Shown: positions 1 to 13,027, counted from the stretch's first letter. The stretch: DNA of 64,000 nt from Asterella californica (GCA_036924285.1 JAYKYS010000010.1:3100001-3164000), one strand, 5' to 3'. A program made the numbers and translations. The notes: generated by a model from the letters alone, not told the origin.

Positions 1-679
1 CAGAGAGACTTAGGTGGTCCAGCTCGAGATAGAGGTCTATCATCTGATAGTATCTTGAAGGGGGCGAGTATACGAATTTGAGTTAGCTACTGATACGCTA
101 ATCTTTCAACGTCCTTACATGTATAATGATATGAAGAGAGTCTTTATCCAAAGCAAGACTCAAGACTTTGGTGGAGCTTGGGTTGCTGAAGACATGGAGA
201 ATGAAGAACATTCACATGGACAATATGCATCTACCGCGGTTATGTTAGCCAAGAAAGATATGTAAGATGATTCTATGGATAGGTGGATATGTGGAGATTA
301 TCGACTTATCAGTTGACGGACGAAGTTGGATAGGTATGCCATGCTTACGTTTGAGGAGGTTGCTGATGCAGTTGGGCAGGCAAATGTCTTCAGTTCATTG
401 GATCTTTGAGCAGAGTATCATCAATTACCAGTTAGTGAGGAGGACAAGATCAAGACAACGTTATGAGATTCAATCCTCACGGTATGGATTGTTTGTATCA
501 ATGACGATTCTTATCATTTGAATTGAGAAATGCCCTTGTGAGTTCCAAAGAGTTATGGACAAGATCTTTGCAGGACAAGATTTTACTTAGTGTTACATTG
601 ATGATTTTCTAGTATACAGTATTACGATGGAGGAGCAGAAGAAACATTTACAAGTGATATTTGAGCAATTGAGAGCGCA

Positions 680-905
680 AAGTTAGAAAATTTCGTAGGA
701 TTTTCATTAATAAAAATCTCCATAGTCTTTATATTCTCACCAGTATCCATCTTTTCAAGTCTTACAAATTGACCTAAAGAAGCTAAGTCTTTATAACCCG
801 CAGGTGCTAACAATGCGATGTCTAGTAAACGAATTTCGACTCTCGATTAATGTAGCTTTCAATACTAATTTACAATATTAAATACAAGATTAAACTTATG
901 TAAAA
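680..905 (-). other. Insertion inside the RT with an unassigned minus-strand reading frame
   Basis: In intact gypsy elements the segment after YIDDFLVYS runs within about 25 residues into the GLKLH-K-C block. Here roughly 225 bases that do not belong to RT separate the two (breakpoints near 680 and 905). On the minus strand these bases keep an open frame of at least 50 codons, including the stretch LGQFVRLEKMDTGEN, which reads like real protein. I do not recognise the family. It could be a captured gene fragment or another element's debris. Confidence 0.4.
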
Positions 906-3086
906 ATGTTTCCAAATTTGGATTGAAGTTGCATCTTGAGAAGTGTAGGTTCTTCCAAGAACAAGTGGAGTATCTTGGTCACAATCTATGAAGGGTGTCT
1001 TGGAGTACAACAGTAAAGGTGGAGGTAATTTCACGCATTCTACGTCCTCTAGATGTTAGTCGAGTCCGTGCATTCTTTGGACTGGCAATTTCTATCGACA
1101 GTGTGTCAAAATGCTTAGTGGAATTGCGAAAGCTCTAACCAAGCTGACAAAGATGGACCAAGAGTGGCAGTGAAGAGATGAGCAAGAGCGAGCTCTTATA
1201 GAGCTCAAGGATAAATTCACATTCGCTCTCATCTTGAGGAGACACGTTAAGGAGTGTCTGTTCTAACTTTACACTAACTCGAGTATGTTAGGACTTGGGG
1301 CAATGCTTACACAAAAAGATGATGAGGAAAAGAAGTTGTGGTGATGTACGCTAGTCGTTTCAACAATTCTACAGAGGTTAATTATAATTTGCAAGAGGAT
1401 GAGTGTTTGGCTGCAGTGTGGGTTATGACATACTTCAAATGTTACTTATTTGTGTACCTTTTTACTCTCATCACTATCATCAACCCTCAAATGATTAATG
1501 AAGTCTAACAAGTTTAGGAAGAAGCTTGCACAATAGGCTTTTATTTTGCAAGAATATGATTTATATGTCATACACAGACCGAAGATGGTCAATCGTGATG
1601 CAGACGGTTTGAGTCAAAATTCATGCACGAGTCAGCGAGATGCAACAGAGGTTTGTTGGTATGGTGAGATAGATGAGGAGGTTGTGTCGAGTTGGCATAC
1701 CTCTACCTTGTATATGTTGACTTTGGATGACTTTGTTATATCTCTCAAGTCAGAGTGTAGACAATGAGTCCTCCTACCTAAGGATGATTATGGTTTTACT
1801 GACTAACGGATATTCACAAGGGTGCGATGGTTATGAGATATCTTTGTATCGACGTAATGGTGGACAATGTAAGTGCTAAAGAGCAAGGTCGTGTCCTCCA
1901 ACAAACCAAGTGGTTCCGACAAAAAAGAAGACACATACTTAAGATGTGCGAGGATGGAAGAGTGCATGTAGTACTGCACCCATCACAAAGAACACAACTA
2001 ATGCGGCATGCCCATGATGAGTTGAGATATTTTGGAATGGAGCGTATGTATAACTTACTCCAAGGACAATATTGATAGCGCGGTATGCACATCGATGTGT
2101 AACAGTTTGTTAGACGATGTATCGTTTGTGATCGAGTACGAACGTCATTCAACATTGACACCTCTGATCTATTATTAGATTGAGTTATCATTGGAATCTG
2201 GATTTTATGAGATCTTTATCATTGAATATAAGTCATCATTGATATGTATTAGTTATGGTGGAGCATTTCTCTAAGTGGTTTGAGTTGATAACATTATCAG
2301 ACAAGGTGAGTGAAGGAACAATTATGCATTCTTCAATCGAGTGCTTTGTCATTTTGGTGCTCTAGTCGATTTGGTGCTAATTGATCAAGACACAAAGTTT
2401 CTAGGTGAGTTTCAGACTTTATGTGATCAACAATGATTGATCATTGTACTACATCTTGAGATCATCTTGAGGTAGATGGTTTGATAGAAAGAGTTGTTCA
2501 AACAATAAAAAGAGGATTATGCTAGAATGGTTTGCAAAATGCTCATTTATGAGACAAGGATCTTCAATTACTGTGGTTGGTTATAAGATATCAATTTAAT
2601 CGACAAGCATCATCGACATCTTTTTCATCGTACTTTCTGCTATATGTTTGAGAACCAAATTTACTTGCGGTCAATTTTTGTGATTTTGTTGAGGATTTGG
2701 ACCATGATGACTCAAATATGTGGATGAGAGCATGTTTTCAACGTGCGCATGTGTTTCAGAAAGTTATGCCGATAAAGTTTGAGAACTTTACAATTGTTCA
2801 ACATTGAAACAAGTTGCGATATGCATACCGCAACTCCTCCAACTAGCGATCGTCCATATGCAAGTGTCTCATGACCGTTATGTTTATTTGTAGCAGATTG
2901 AATCGACGACCTTGGATGTTACCGTAAGGTGCATTATCTTATGTGTGCACGAGGTGTTATCTTTTGAGGTTTTCATGTTAAAATCATGATGGTGTTGTTT
3001 TGAAGGATTGTGTGCGTAATTGTACATCGTGTCATCTTTCAAACATCAATTGCACAATGCATCCAAGCTTAGTAGTAGTATGAGTC

Positions 3087-3225
3087 TGCTTGAGATGCGT
3101 GTTGTAAGGATCTCTTAGTAGAGCAACTAGCATGTTATTCCATGATGATTGTTCGAGAAGATGGCACATTTCATGTTTGACTCCACTCCTCCAAGATGAT
3201 GGATGTGTTCAATTGTATATAACGA
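3087..3225 (+). pseudogene. PHD-finger relic at the end of the gypsy polyprotein
   Basis: One plus frame reads C-x2-C, about 16 residues, H-D-D-C, four residues, W-H-I-S-C, then about ten residues to a final G-C. This is the Cys4-His-Cys3 spacing of a PHD zinc finger, with one cysteine mutated to His and the last pair partly lost. It follows the integrase C-terminal region (KDCVRNCTSCHLSNI at about 3005). PHD fingers read histone-tail lysines. In a retroelement one could steer integration to chosen chromatin. The motif is seen in the sequence; the targeting role is inference. One in-frame stop (TAA) interrupts it. Confidence 0.55.
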
Positions 3226-3299
3226 GTTGGTTGATTTGACTTCATGTGATATGGATTACGATAAACAATTAACCTTGGAGCAACGTAGCAATCGATCTC

Positions 3300-5085
3300 T
3301 TGATCTGGGAGGAAAATGAACATTTGTTGTATATATTATGTGTGACATTTCATTTTTTCGTATTATATTATATTATAAAGATTATTTTAGAAAAATATTA
3401 AGATCTTTATTATATAATTTAAAGATTTTATCACCTCTTTCAAATAAAACTAATTATTAAATTAATTATTGTAACTTTCTAAATAATATGAGTTTAGTTT
3501 TTATAAAATTAATAGATATTATTTTCTAAATTTTAGTGCTAAATTTGTAGATGTGTCACTATATGCATTCATACTAAGAGAAAATTATTAAAATCAAAGA
3601 TGATATCTCATAAAAAAATCACTTGTTACAAGCATAAAACCTACAAGTCAAATATGATATATCACTCATATTATACCTATGATTAGTTAGATTATCTCTT
3701 TAAATTATTCTTTTTAAATTTATGAGCTCTTTTAGTAATTTTTTGTTATAAATATTTTTTTGGTCAATAAATTTTTAATAATTTTTATTAGATTCTAACA
3801 TTATTTCATATATATTTTTAAAACCTATATATGTCGCACATGGTTTTGTAATAATGTTCTACTGTACTTTCTTAGCTCTTGATCTTTTGTACTCACGAAA
3901 GTGCATATCACGTAGTTGAGATATATGACTATATAAAATTACCAAGACCGAACCATCATCTATGAGGACAATTGTGACACACTTGGGTATGTATATGTAT
4001 GTTGTGTTTATGTGTCGTTTGATTTAACAATGATATAAGTTGTGTAACGAAGTGTGCGCACGACAACTATCACGTCAAGTGTAATAACTATGTTAATTAG
4101 CAGAGTGCGTGATAGTTAATCTTGTTAAGGTCCTAAACGTTGTTACGAGATATTCTTGATTCAAATCCCTTTAACGAACATATTGCAAAATAAAACTTGT
4201 AAGCTCATTTGTTTTGAGTTGAACTTTCAAGTTCTTGCTATAATAGATGAAACAGAATAAATATAACTTTCATTTTATAATACATAGAATGAATTTGAAT
4301 TGACTAGAATGATTTTTATGTTATCTGGTGACATTTTTGTTGACATTAATTATGATAACATTTGAATATGTATTATGAATTATGACATTTGTAGTATATA
4401 AATTGTGTTTACATATAGTTTGGTCTGATTGCAATATATGTTATGTAACAATGTCTATGTACTCAACACCATGTTACATAAATTACAAGTAAAAACCCAA
4501 AAGTCTTGAGTGTTGCACCCCATAACAAAAACTACAAAATTAAAGTAAGAAGCAGAAGTGAATGTCACACCGTGTCTAGAAGTTTTCTAGGATGTGCAAG
4601 AGATCACACTTATGGGAACGTCCATTGATATAAATATTTACTTCCAACACTTACAAAAGGTTTTACGAGAATCCTTTAGGGCCAAGGATTGACTGGCCCT
4701 AATGGCCCACAAAGTCCTGGTACTTACTGCAGAGATGTTTATGATATAAAACAAGAAACCGGCCCTATCATGGTGATCTGAGAAGGCTGTTCTTGTGCCG
4801 TTGACAATCAATTCGCAGTCTACTCTTTCCAAGTATCTAGTATCTATGAGAAACATTCAGATCTGGACGATGAAAAGCAACCTTCCTGCATGCTCATGAT
4901 AAAAGTGAAGTCAACAAGGTTGTGGTGGTCGTATGAACTGAGTTACAAAGTGACTCAGTTTAAAGGTGGCTAATTTCTTCTCTTCAGAACAAGAGCACAT
5001 GTTTTCAGCCTAAAGTCCACAACGAAGTCTATCACTACACGATTCAATAATATGTACTGACGTCATCGGCAGCAATAACCAGAAC
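3300..5085. other. AT-rich intergenic stretch, no gene seen
   Basis: From about 3330 to 4560 the sequence is very AT-rich with long runs of A and T. I see no coding pattern, RNA gene or clear repeat border. From about 4560 to 5085 composition is closer to genic and probably includes the 3' untranslated region of the leftward gene ending at 5086. Confidence 0.6.
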
Positions 5086-8000
5086 CTAGTGCTGTACATC
5101 TACTCCGTCAAGAAGTTCCAACGAGGAAAGTGCTTTCAGTACCGATTCTCTAAACTTTTTGCAAGTAGCTGCAATATTGCCGGCAATTTCCAGTACTCTC
5201 AAGTCCATACCACCAAAAACGGCTTGTACGTTCCAGTACCCTTCGACGTTCATCCTGCTGTCTCCAAACGAGGAGTCATGGACCTGATTCGTCAAAATCG
5301 TGGGAAACGAGTACCTAGAGAAGTCTATCGGATGACTCCCTATTTCATTGTCGGAGACGTTGAGACACTGAAGACGGCGTATCAAACGCAGAGGCGCGAG
5401 CGAAGTTACACTTGGTAACTTATTGTGGCTAACGTCTAAGGCTGTTAATAGCTGCAACGCTTCCAAACCTGTGACCACAACAATGTTAGATAGCTGATAA
5501 GCTTGAATCCTTAAGTTTTGTAGATATCCTCGAGTGAAAGCTGGCAAATAATAAAATCAAGCAGTAATCGATGGGCAGAATAATACTGAAGCACGGCGTC
5601 GAATGAAACAACGCGTGCTTACGGGAAAAGTTCAAGCAAGACAGAATAATAAGAGAACAACTCACCATCAAGGTTGCGTAGCTGATTATGACTTAGGTCA
5701 AGTCTCTGTACCCAGAGAAGTCTCTCAACAGATCTAAAATCATTCAACGATAGTCCATTCCATCCAAGCCAACCAGCGGACAAACTTCCTTCCACGTCCA
5801 CCCAGAGTTTTCTCAAACTCTCTGGACTACTTGTAATCTGCATTGGGGGTTTACAGATCCATGTTAGAACGAGGTCTACAGAAACTAAATTTTTCTATTT
5901 AACGACAAGAAATGATGCCACGTAATCGCTTAATGCAAAACAAAGCTGACCTTCTCAACATATAGGCTGCTGTATTGTGCCTTATAGTAGTCTGCATGGT
6001 CTGGGTCGATGTTCGGCAAAAGTTTAAACAACTTCAAGCTTTCGTTTGTGAAACAGCTAGCACCATGTGCGACCAATACTCGAGCAAGTGTTAAAAGAGG
6101 CCATTTGCTGCGTAGTCCACATTACCAAAGGTAAGCATTGTCAAAACTTTCAGCTAACTCGTGGGTTGAGGATACTATCAAAAGCCATAATGTAAGGGAA
6201 GAGAAGGGAACGACATCATTTCCAATCTTTCACTTGTTTTCTCGAAGGACCAACTAATATTCAAGACCTTTCCTGCTCCCTGTCACAACAAAGCAGTTAC
6301 ATTCGAGTCTGTGTAATTCCAACTGCAGAAAACAATAGGTGGTCCGAACCTGTTGTTTTCCAGTTCTAGGAGCTCACGTAGAACCTCAACCTGCTCCTCC
6401 AAAAGCTTCTCCTGCCAGCTCTCACGCTTCACCACACAAGGATCTTGCTGGATCAAGCCAGGTTCAGCAGTCGAAGCATCGAGATTCATCCGCTCAATCT
6501 TAAGCTTCATTTCCGCTTCTACCTCCTCTGGTGATGACTCTTTTCCTGGCCAGGAGAAAGATCTCGGATCGACATTACTTCTGCTGATTGGATCTGAGTG
6601 ATAACCGGTTGTACCGTGATTCGTAACTTCTAACTTGAAACTGATAGGAATCTTTTGACCTGCCGTGGAAGACGATACTTCCACGAAAATTGTGTACTCT
6701 CTTACAGAAGTGACTGGAATCGGCAAGTCTGCTAACCAAGTCTTTGAAGGCGCCTGCAAACCAGACACTGGCCTCCACTGTATTTCACTCAAATGCGACA
6801 TTTCTGGCTCAGATCGAACCGTTGCTTCTATATCGGGAACCACCTTATTGAGGGAAATAACGAGTGGCAAAGCATGGGATGTGAAACTGTGTTCAAAATT
6901 TACAGGGGTGTTGTATTTCACAGTCACTGACACAGCTCCTTCCTGGGCATCAGAAGAAATACTGGAGCCATTTTCTGGCCACGACCCTACCACATGGAGG
7001 CCAGAATCAGAGTTCGTCTCCCCCAAGAGCCACGTGTTGTAAAACCAAGCAGACTGATCATCAGGTTCTGTGAAATAGGCTTGGTTCACAAGCTTGTACT
7101 CTTCTTCCAGAATGTCCTTTTTACTCCTTTCACCCCTTATCAAGCGGGACAAAAGTGTACTGCAGGGCAGCCAGACACATCTCTCAGCATACACAAATGC
7201 TGGTGAAGGCCCAAAACGTAGACGTTAAAATTGTCCAAGCTCTGTATGATGACTTCTGAAGTGAGATAAGGTACGACAAATACACGTCACAAGCAGTTAT
7301 CTTTACATCAGATCCAAATATCGTTTGTGACTGGCTTAAGTCATAACTCTTGCCCTCGAATGACTTTACCTGCGATAATGCCAAGCCGAATAATTGCTAA
7401 AATTCTCGTTAATTTTCTCTGTTGCATACTCCAACTCTCGCTCTGCTGTCATCCCTGTCGTCTTCACGGCGAAACTGCCGAGGTGTGGAAATCGGGTGTT
7501 AAAGAGTGTGTTAAAATAGAAGCCAAAAGAGTTGGGGTTGCAGAAGCCAAATTCTATCTCTTGTTCTTAGCAATAAAATGAGGAAGGAACGCGGACAACT
7601 CAATATCCATGTACTGAACAGTGTACAGATTCATGCAAATGTACAGATATGATCATCAATAAGTTAGTGAAAACCAGCAGAACACGAAGGCGAATATAGA
7701 CCAAATAAAGAGGAGAAAACGTGTTTCTAACGTCGAACTATTCAACAACATTCTTCTACCATAAGGCCAGCAATACTGCAGACTAAACAACGAAATGGTG
7801 AATTTAACCAGCAGATAAGAAGCTCATGCAGAATTTCTCAAATAGTTGGAAATTCGCACTCAATCAGCTCGTTGTGTGCAAGACACACGGTGAGCATTTA
7901 CATTCACAGAAAGCACCTAATCTCTATATGCTCGACATTTGACATTGACATTTTGACTAAACTCACCTTCTATAGTTCCATCCGTGAAAATTTCTGCAGT

Positions 8001-8783
8001 CTATCTTCAGAAGCCTGTTAAGTAGCATAAATTCGTGATCCAAAGAAGATAATCCAAAGTCAATAACCCATTTACGGTGGTACCAAGCTCCGTACGATTT
8101 CACATTGGATTGCAGTGCTCTCTCCACCTGCCCTTGATCATCACCGCGCCCAACGCAAAACGCACAAACAGAAGCACACGTTAACTGAGAAGATACCACC
8201 AGGCTCTGCTATGAGCAGCAGTAGGCCTCGTAACTTTCGTTGCATCTGGATTCACCGTACGTGGATAATGGACTACCCAACGCCCTTATCTTCTGTGGTC
8301 TAATTCGGCAGCATCGTGCGAGGTAAAAAACAGAGTTAAAAACAGAGTATACACAAAAGCTCTGCCTGAGATACCAGCTGGAGCTCCTCATCAAGCATGT
8401 CTTTCCGTGCAGCCCCGTCGGTCTCCAACTGGAACAGATGTCGCACGGCAAGTTTTCGATAATTCCATGCTGTATAAACCTCGGGATTGAGCTCCAACAA
8501 CTGCGCATTCTGCTTCAGCGCCTCTTTCGTATAACTGTCATCGCATTCGAAATAAAATCTGAAGTTAGAGGTCGAGGAAAATTCTGATATTTTTGAACAT
8601 AACTTTCCTAGACGCTCATCGATTGACAAACCCTTGAATTGAAAAGCCTCACACAGAGCATTACCATCTCTCATGGTGATTTCGAAAAAATTCCGAAAGA
8701 AGTTTCTTCAAATTATCGGTCCTGGTCTGATCCTTGCCCTTCTCGGTCGTCTGCCCGATCGGCAGTCGCTTCCTGCCATGCAT
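5086..8783 (-). CDS. RABGGTA: Rab geranylgeranyl transferase (GGTase-II) alpha subunit
   Basis: This subunit, with its beta partner and the Rab escort protein, attaches geranylgeranyl groups to the C-terminal cysteines of Rab GTPases in the cytosol. The minus-strand exons read by splice signals and homology are 8783-8665, 8534-8375, 8127-7967, 7474-7370, 7159-6350, 6107-5951, 5837-5666 and 5468-5086. They total 2067 bases, 688 codons plus stop, close to plant homologues (about 680). The start MHGRKRLP matches the family's conserved N-terminus. Prenyltransferase alpha (PPTA) repeats appear as [23 protein letters not shown] (to residue 113), NFHGWNYR (to 146), [11 protein letters not shown] (to 181) and [15 protein letters not shown] (213-227). 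Residues 182-451 hold the insert domain. The C-terminal part (505-688) has leucine-rich repeats ([25 protein letters not shown]). The acceptor of the last exon was chosen for repeat spacing; two alternatives lie upstream. Sure of identity; individual splice sites are predictions. Confidence 0.95.
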
Positions 8784-9957
8784 CACTCTCACTCGCTTCC
8801 TTTCCCTTCCTCCTGATCAACCAGTAGAATCTCCACCCAATCCTTCTTTTCTTGATCTTGATCGATCACTCTGCGCAGCTGTAAGGCGCAGAGCCGCGCA
8901 ACTCAAATGACCTCACAGATATGCAGACTCAGGTCAGTTGACGCTGGTTGTTTTTTCCGTGTTGTCCGTTTCAAGCCAATGATTTTGCTAGGGAGCTTGG
9001 TTATGCAGACGCTCCCCGAGGAGGCCTCATCAAGTTACAGGTATTGCCTAACTATCAAGATGATGAACTAGAGCTTTAGAGATTCCCGATGTATTCGTCT
9101 ATAGTTCAGCTGAAAAGAACGAGGTCTTTAAGAGCTCCATGTGCATTGCTTGCTCACGTTGAACGGGAGCCCGTGATCATCGAGTTAATGGACAGAGGAC
9201 GGAGCGATTAGTGGGGTGATCAGATGGCCACTCAATCCATTCAAAGTGGGAAGTTGAGGGTAGAGAGTTTAAATTCGTCAAAATGTCAATGTCAAATGTC
9301 AAAGACCCGGTCCTCGAGACATGAGTGAAGCAACATCATCAATGACTCTGCTAAGCTGGGTTCACATCGTGGCTTTGCGACCAGTTTTCCGAAGTGCGGC
9401 TTGGCTCCGTCTTTTTAGAGCCGCATTTGGTGCCGCACACAAAAGACTGGACTGCCGCACTATTCCAGTGGACCGGTATAAGTGCTTGGCAATAGAAGGT
9501 AATGTGAAGCTCGGACACAGAGGATTTTGTATCCTTCATCGATTTAGATTCGGTCTCACCGGTTCCCTTCACCGGCCGGGGAATTATCCGTGAAAAGATC
9601 CAAAAGACGATAAGCATAAAGTCTAACACGGACGGAGCCGCTGACGCGGAATCTCACGACGTGAATGCAGCGAATTATGCAAAGGATAATTGCGGAAAGT
9701 TATACCGCACTACGGTCCGGTACCTCGTGATTGAGGAAAAGTATCGAAAAAAAAGGAAGCATAGCAGTTGCAGATCTCTAAGTTTGAGCTACACCACTTC
9801 CAATATGTTATTCATGTGTTCTTAGTGGATCTTTCCATCTCAAGAGATCCTAAAGTTCAACTCCGTTCTTGTTCGGACAAAGATGTAAGTTCGTGACTCA
9901 CAACTCAACTTTACAATAGAGCATTTTGACTCGCACCGAATATCTTCTTTATATCGA
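8784..9957. other. Intergenic region upstream of RABGGTA
   Basis: The first few hundred bases must hold the RABGGTA promoter and 5' untranslated region, but I see no TATA box I would defend. A short plus frame at about 8975-9075 (FARELGYADAPRGG, then LIKLQVLPNYQDDEL) looks protein-like. I cannot assign it and it ends at a stop; it may be a gene fragment. At about 9395-9445 TGCGGC..GCCGCA forms an imperfect palindrome. No other supported feature. Confidence 0.45.
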
Positions 9958-10608
9958 TTAGGTTCCGCCTAGGCTTGGTCCAGCTTGTTGCTTCGGCATT
10001 CCTTGCTCGTTGTCCTCACGGTGCAGAGCGGATAGATACTCCCGATGTCATCAATGGACCTCGTGTTTGTCTTAACATGGGAGAGCAGTTATATGACATG
10101 GAGAGAACATTGATATGTCTTCAGACGAGAAGATCAGTGAGAGCTGACTTGTACATGATGAGCGAGGATCAGATCTCAGTGACAGATATAGTTGTCACGG
10201 CTCCGACACGGGACTCATTGACGACACAAATGATCACCCATTCTCCATGATGGGCTGTAGGCGTGGCGGCAGCAGCGGAAGTGACCAAGTATAAGGGTAT
10301 GTATGTGGAACATCGCTTCATCTCCTTAGTCTTGGAGATATAAAGCTTTGACGTTCGACGTTTTATTTCGAGACTGTGTCAGAGCCTACCATGAGAGACG
10401 CCACGGATATCATTTTCTCTTTCTTTTTGCACTATGTTCTTAGACATCGAGTTTTCATTGTTCTACATAGAGTTTTAGCAGGTGCGATCCACAAGAGAGC
10501 AATTGCGGTAGACGATGCTACTTCATGTGCACCTGTTGTATGCAAGAGTTTTGACTTACCCTGTGTGATATTATAGAGACAATATGTGACCTTAGAGCTA
10601 CTAATAGC
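9958..10608 (+). mobile_element. Non-LTR retrotransposon 3' fragment with restriction-like endonuclease (copy 1)
   Basis: This stretch and 62910-63625 are clearly related DNA in the same orientation, sharing borders near GGTTCC(G/A)CCTAGGCTT and ACTACTAATA. The translation (about 9975-10560, one in-frame stop and small shifts) shows RADLYMMSEDQ, VTDIVVTAPTRDS, AEVTKYK and then HRVFIVLHRVLAGAIHKR. This order of acidic and K..KY motifs after a zinc knuckle is what I know from the C-terminus of plant and algal non-LTR elements with an R2-like PD-(D/E)xK endonuclease. That endonuclease nicks target DNA to prime reverse transcription. This copy lacks about 50 bases, including the CG...H zinc-knuckle part, that copy 2 keeps. 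The 5' RT part is absent: typical 5' truncation. Family assignment is inference. Confidence 0.6.
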
Positions 10609-12998
10609 GGTGTTTAGTCCCGGTGTTCTTCTTCTCTTCGTGATGATAGTTGTTTGATCTTTCGATGTCTTCTTTCTCTTGTGAAGCTTGATGAGGTCTT
10701 CTCATCCGTTGGCTATTCGTTGCGTCGCTTGTTCTCCCAGTTCGAGCGTGATGAGGATGGAGCACTGCATTTACGTTCAAAAGCTCGCGAGGATTTTACA
10801 AAGAGTGGAGAAAAATTGCATTTTGGAAAGGGTACGGTTATTTATGTTTGCTTCATTGCATATTCACCTCTTCCAAGTTTATCGCCTAATCCTTCCGACG
10901 AGAAAGGTTTGGTGATAAAATAAACCTAGTACATAAATTGTTTCTTGACAGGACTGCAGCTCAGTCATATAGTTCTTGAAACGTGTCTCAATCCACATTC
11001 TTTATGGTTTCTCTCCAAAAGATTCGACATGTAATTCTTTAGATAAAATATAAATATATTTTTATTTATAAGTATTGAATGTTTTCTCATTAATACTTTT
11101 AGAACTTTCATTAACATCTCCATTGCACCCGCATTGTTATGTCCGGTCCAATGATGCTTGAAGATTTTTCAGTTCTTTCTTTTGGTTTTTTCTTTCGTAG
11201 GGTCAAAATTATAGTTAGGATGCATATATTTACTTAACCAAGCTCATGTGTCATGTTTTGGACTTGATCAGACCTCAGTGCCATACTCAATACTTGATCG
11301 TCTTTTACTGACTGTATAATACAATCGATTCATGTTGTCTAGAATCGATTGATATGTTGTCTGTGGATGTAACATGGATGAAAGTAATGTTTATGTTGGC
11401 AATGATAGCATACATGTCACAATGTATTGACAATGGCATACAATATGATGCTCGAAGATAAGAAGCTTTTAGGCTGGAAGCTAGTGGTAAGCGAAGTACG
11501 GAAGACATAACGGGTTAGAAGAATTGGTGATAATGGCTGATTACTCTACCAAAAATGTTTTCAACTGATCAGCATTTTGCTACGCGTCGAACTGCAAAAG
11601 TGTATGCTTTGCACTAGAATTCAGTATTATTCAGCGGTCTTTGCTCTTGCTCTCGATCGTCTACTCCTCAACTCGAGCGTCACGTCTCGATGCTGACTCA
11701 AATCGTTTATCTCCATCAGTCTCCTGTCTCTTTACGATCTCATCACTTTGGCATGAATTTTTTGGGTCATAGATTAAACTCGTCTCCGTCATCCCTGCAG
11801 TGTCCAAGTGGTCACCGCGAGCATAACATGGAGGTGATCCATAGTCTACTTCGGAAAAGATCCGACCAAGTATTAAGTATGGTGTTTGAGCCTCGTCAAA
11901 TAAATAATTGGAAAGGGTGTGTGGATAAGAACGTTGAGGACTGGATGATGTCATCATGGCACGATGAAGCTGACAAGTTGGAAAGATGATTGTGGCTACG
12001 ATCACATTTTCTGAAAGTTCCATTGGAGTGTGAATTGTATGAACCATCTACTGTTACCACATTAAGGTTGATATGAGACTTCCTTGCATATTATTCACCT
12101 CCTCTATCCTCTGCTCATCTATCTTTTAGTGGAGTAGTCAAATATACAAATTTATTATCTTACTCTCGGTAGGGTAATAAATTATGTCTAGATAATATAT
12201 GTTTGTTAGCAACTTCTAGCGCTTGTAATTTTGGGTAAGTTTGTCCACTTTCACTTTGTGGATTATGTTTTACTGTCTCATAACTTTAGATACAGTTGTT
12301 ATTCACTATTTATAGATAAGTAATAATCATTTAATATAGAATTTTCACATAACATTTACTTCTTTTTATAACAAAAAGCGAACAAAACTTCTCTTAACTC
12401 TACATGCATATTTTAGTTACTTTACTAGCCAGTGTCAAGACAAATACACGTAGTGTTACATTGTTTCACGCTTAAGTAATCAAACATAGTTGGACCAAAG
12501 CGAACGTAATTCGATATTCTGAGAAAATAAACTAAACAAAAAGTATCGTAAAATCTCGAGCCTTAAAAAACTTGAATTGATTAGTAGTTTGACGCGCATC
12601 GGAAGTACTGAACTTGTCAGTGTCACCGAAATGAATTGTAAAGAGTTTCGAAACCAATTTCGCATCAGGAAGTACTGAACGGTGTTGACATTATGAATAC
12701 GCAAAGGATTATAGATATATAAGGCCTTTCTTCTTTCATATTTTGTAGTAGTTTTATTTACGATAAATATTTGTTGCCAATGGATATCGGTTAAGATATT
12801 TAATAAATTATGGTTAGTATTACTTAATTAATAAATTGTGATTTTTAAACAAAATTTTATAAAATTTACGAAAACTAAACATAATCACAACTACTCAGAT
12901 CAACCTGATAGATCTTCTTTGCAGTTTGAACATAGATTTAAAACCCAGAGTATGAATCAGTTATTTACTTGGTCGGACTTTTGCGCACATCTTATTAC
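10609..12998. other. Intergenic DNA, no supported gene
   Basis: Composition shifts from mixed (10.6-12.1 kb) to AT-rich (12.1-12.95 kb). Frames such as those at 10654-10923 and 11690-11989 have no recognisable motifs and overlap antisense frames of similar length. I call no gene. Confidence 0.5.
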
Positions 12999-13001
12999 TT
13001 A

Positions 13002-13027
13002 GAGCTGCTCTGCACCTACAGTTTCAG
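13002..13027 (+). repeat. PIF/Harbinger terminal inverted repeat, left
   Basis: Matches the reverse complement of 16959-16984 at 23 of 26 positions; preceded by the TTA target duplication. Confidence 0.9.

Larger units (their letters stand above)
1..3250 (+). mobile_element. Decayed Ty3/gypsy retrotransposon (RT-RNaseH-integrase-PHD)
   Basis: Translating all three plus frames recovers the ordered blocks of a gypsy polyprotein, scattered among stops and frameshifts. Reverse transcriptase appears at about 280-650 (VFSSLDL, YHQLPVSEEDKIKT, then YIDDFLVYS, the catalytic box) and resumes after an insertion at about 910 (FGLKLHLEKC). RNase H is at about 1260-1440 (MLGLGAMLTQKDDEEK). The connection (EYDLYVIHRP) is near 1550. 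The integrase zinc-binding part follows at about 1990-2130 (MRHAHDELRYFGMERMYNLL, then C..C), the integrase core at about 2190-2500, and a PHD-like finger at 3087-3225. gag and protease would lie left of the window. No long terminal repeat was recognised at the right end. The order RT-RNaseH-integrase is diagnostic for Ty3/gypsy. The copy is non-functional. Confidence 0.9.

Noticed and set aside
7184..7384. Minus frame 7384-7184 as an extra RABGGTA exon
   Set aside because: It lies in the intron between exons 7474-7370 and 7159-6350; joining those two exons restores the PPTA repeat (HYR-STLLSRL) and the reading frame.
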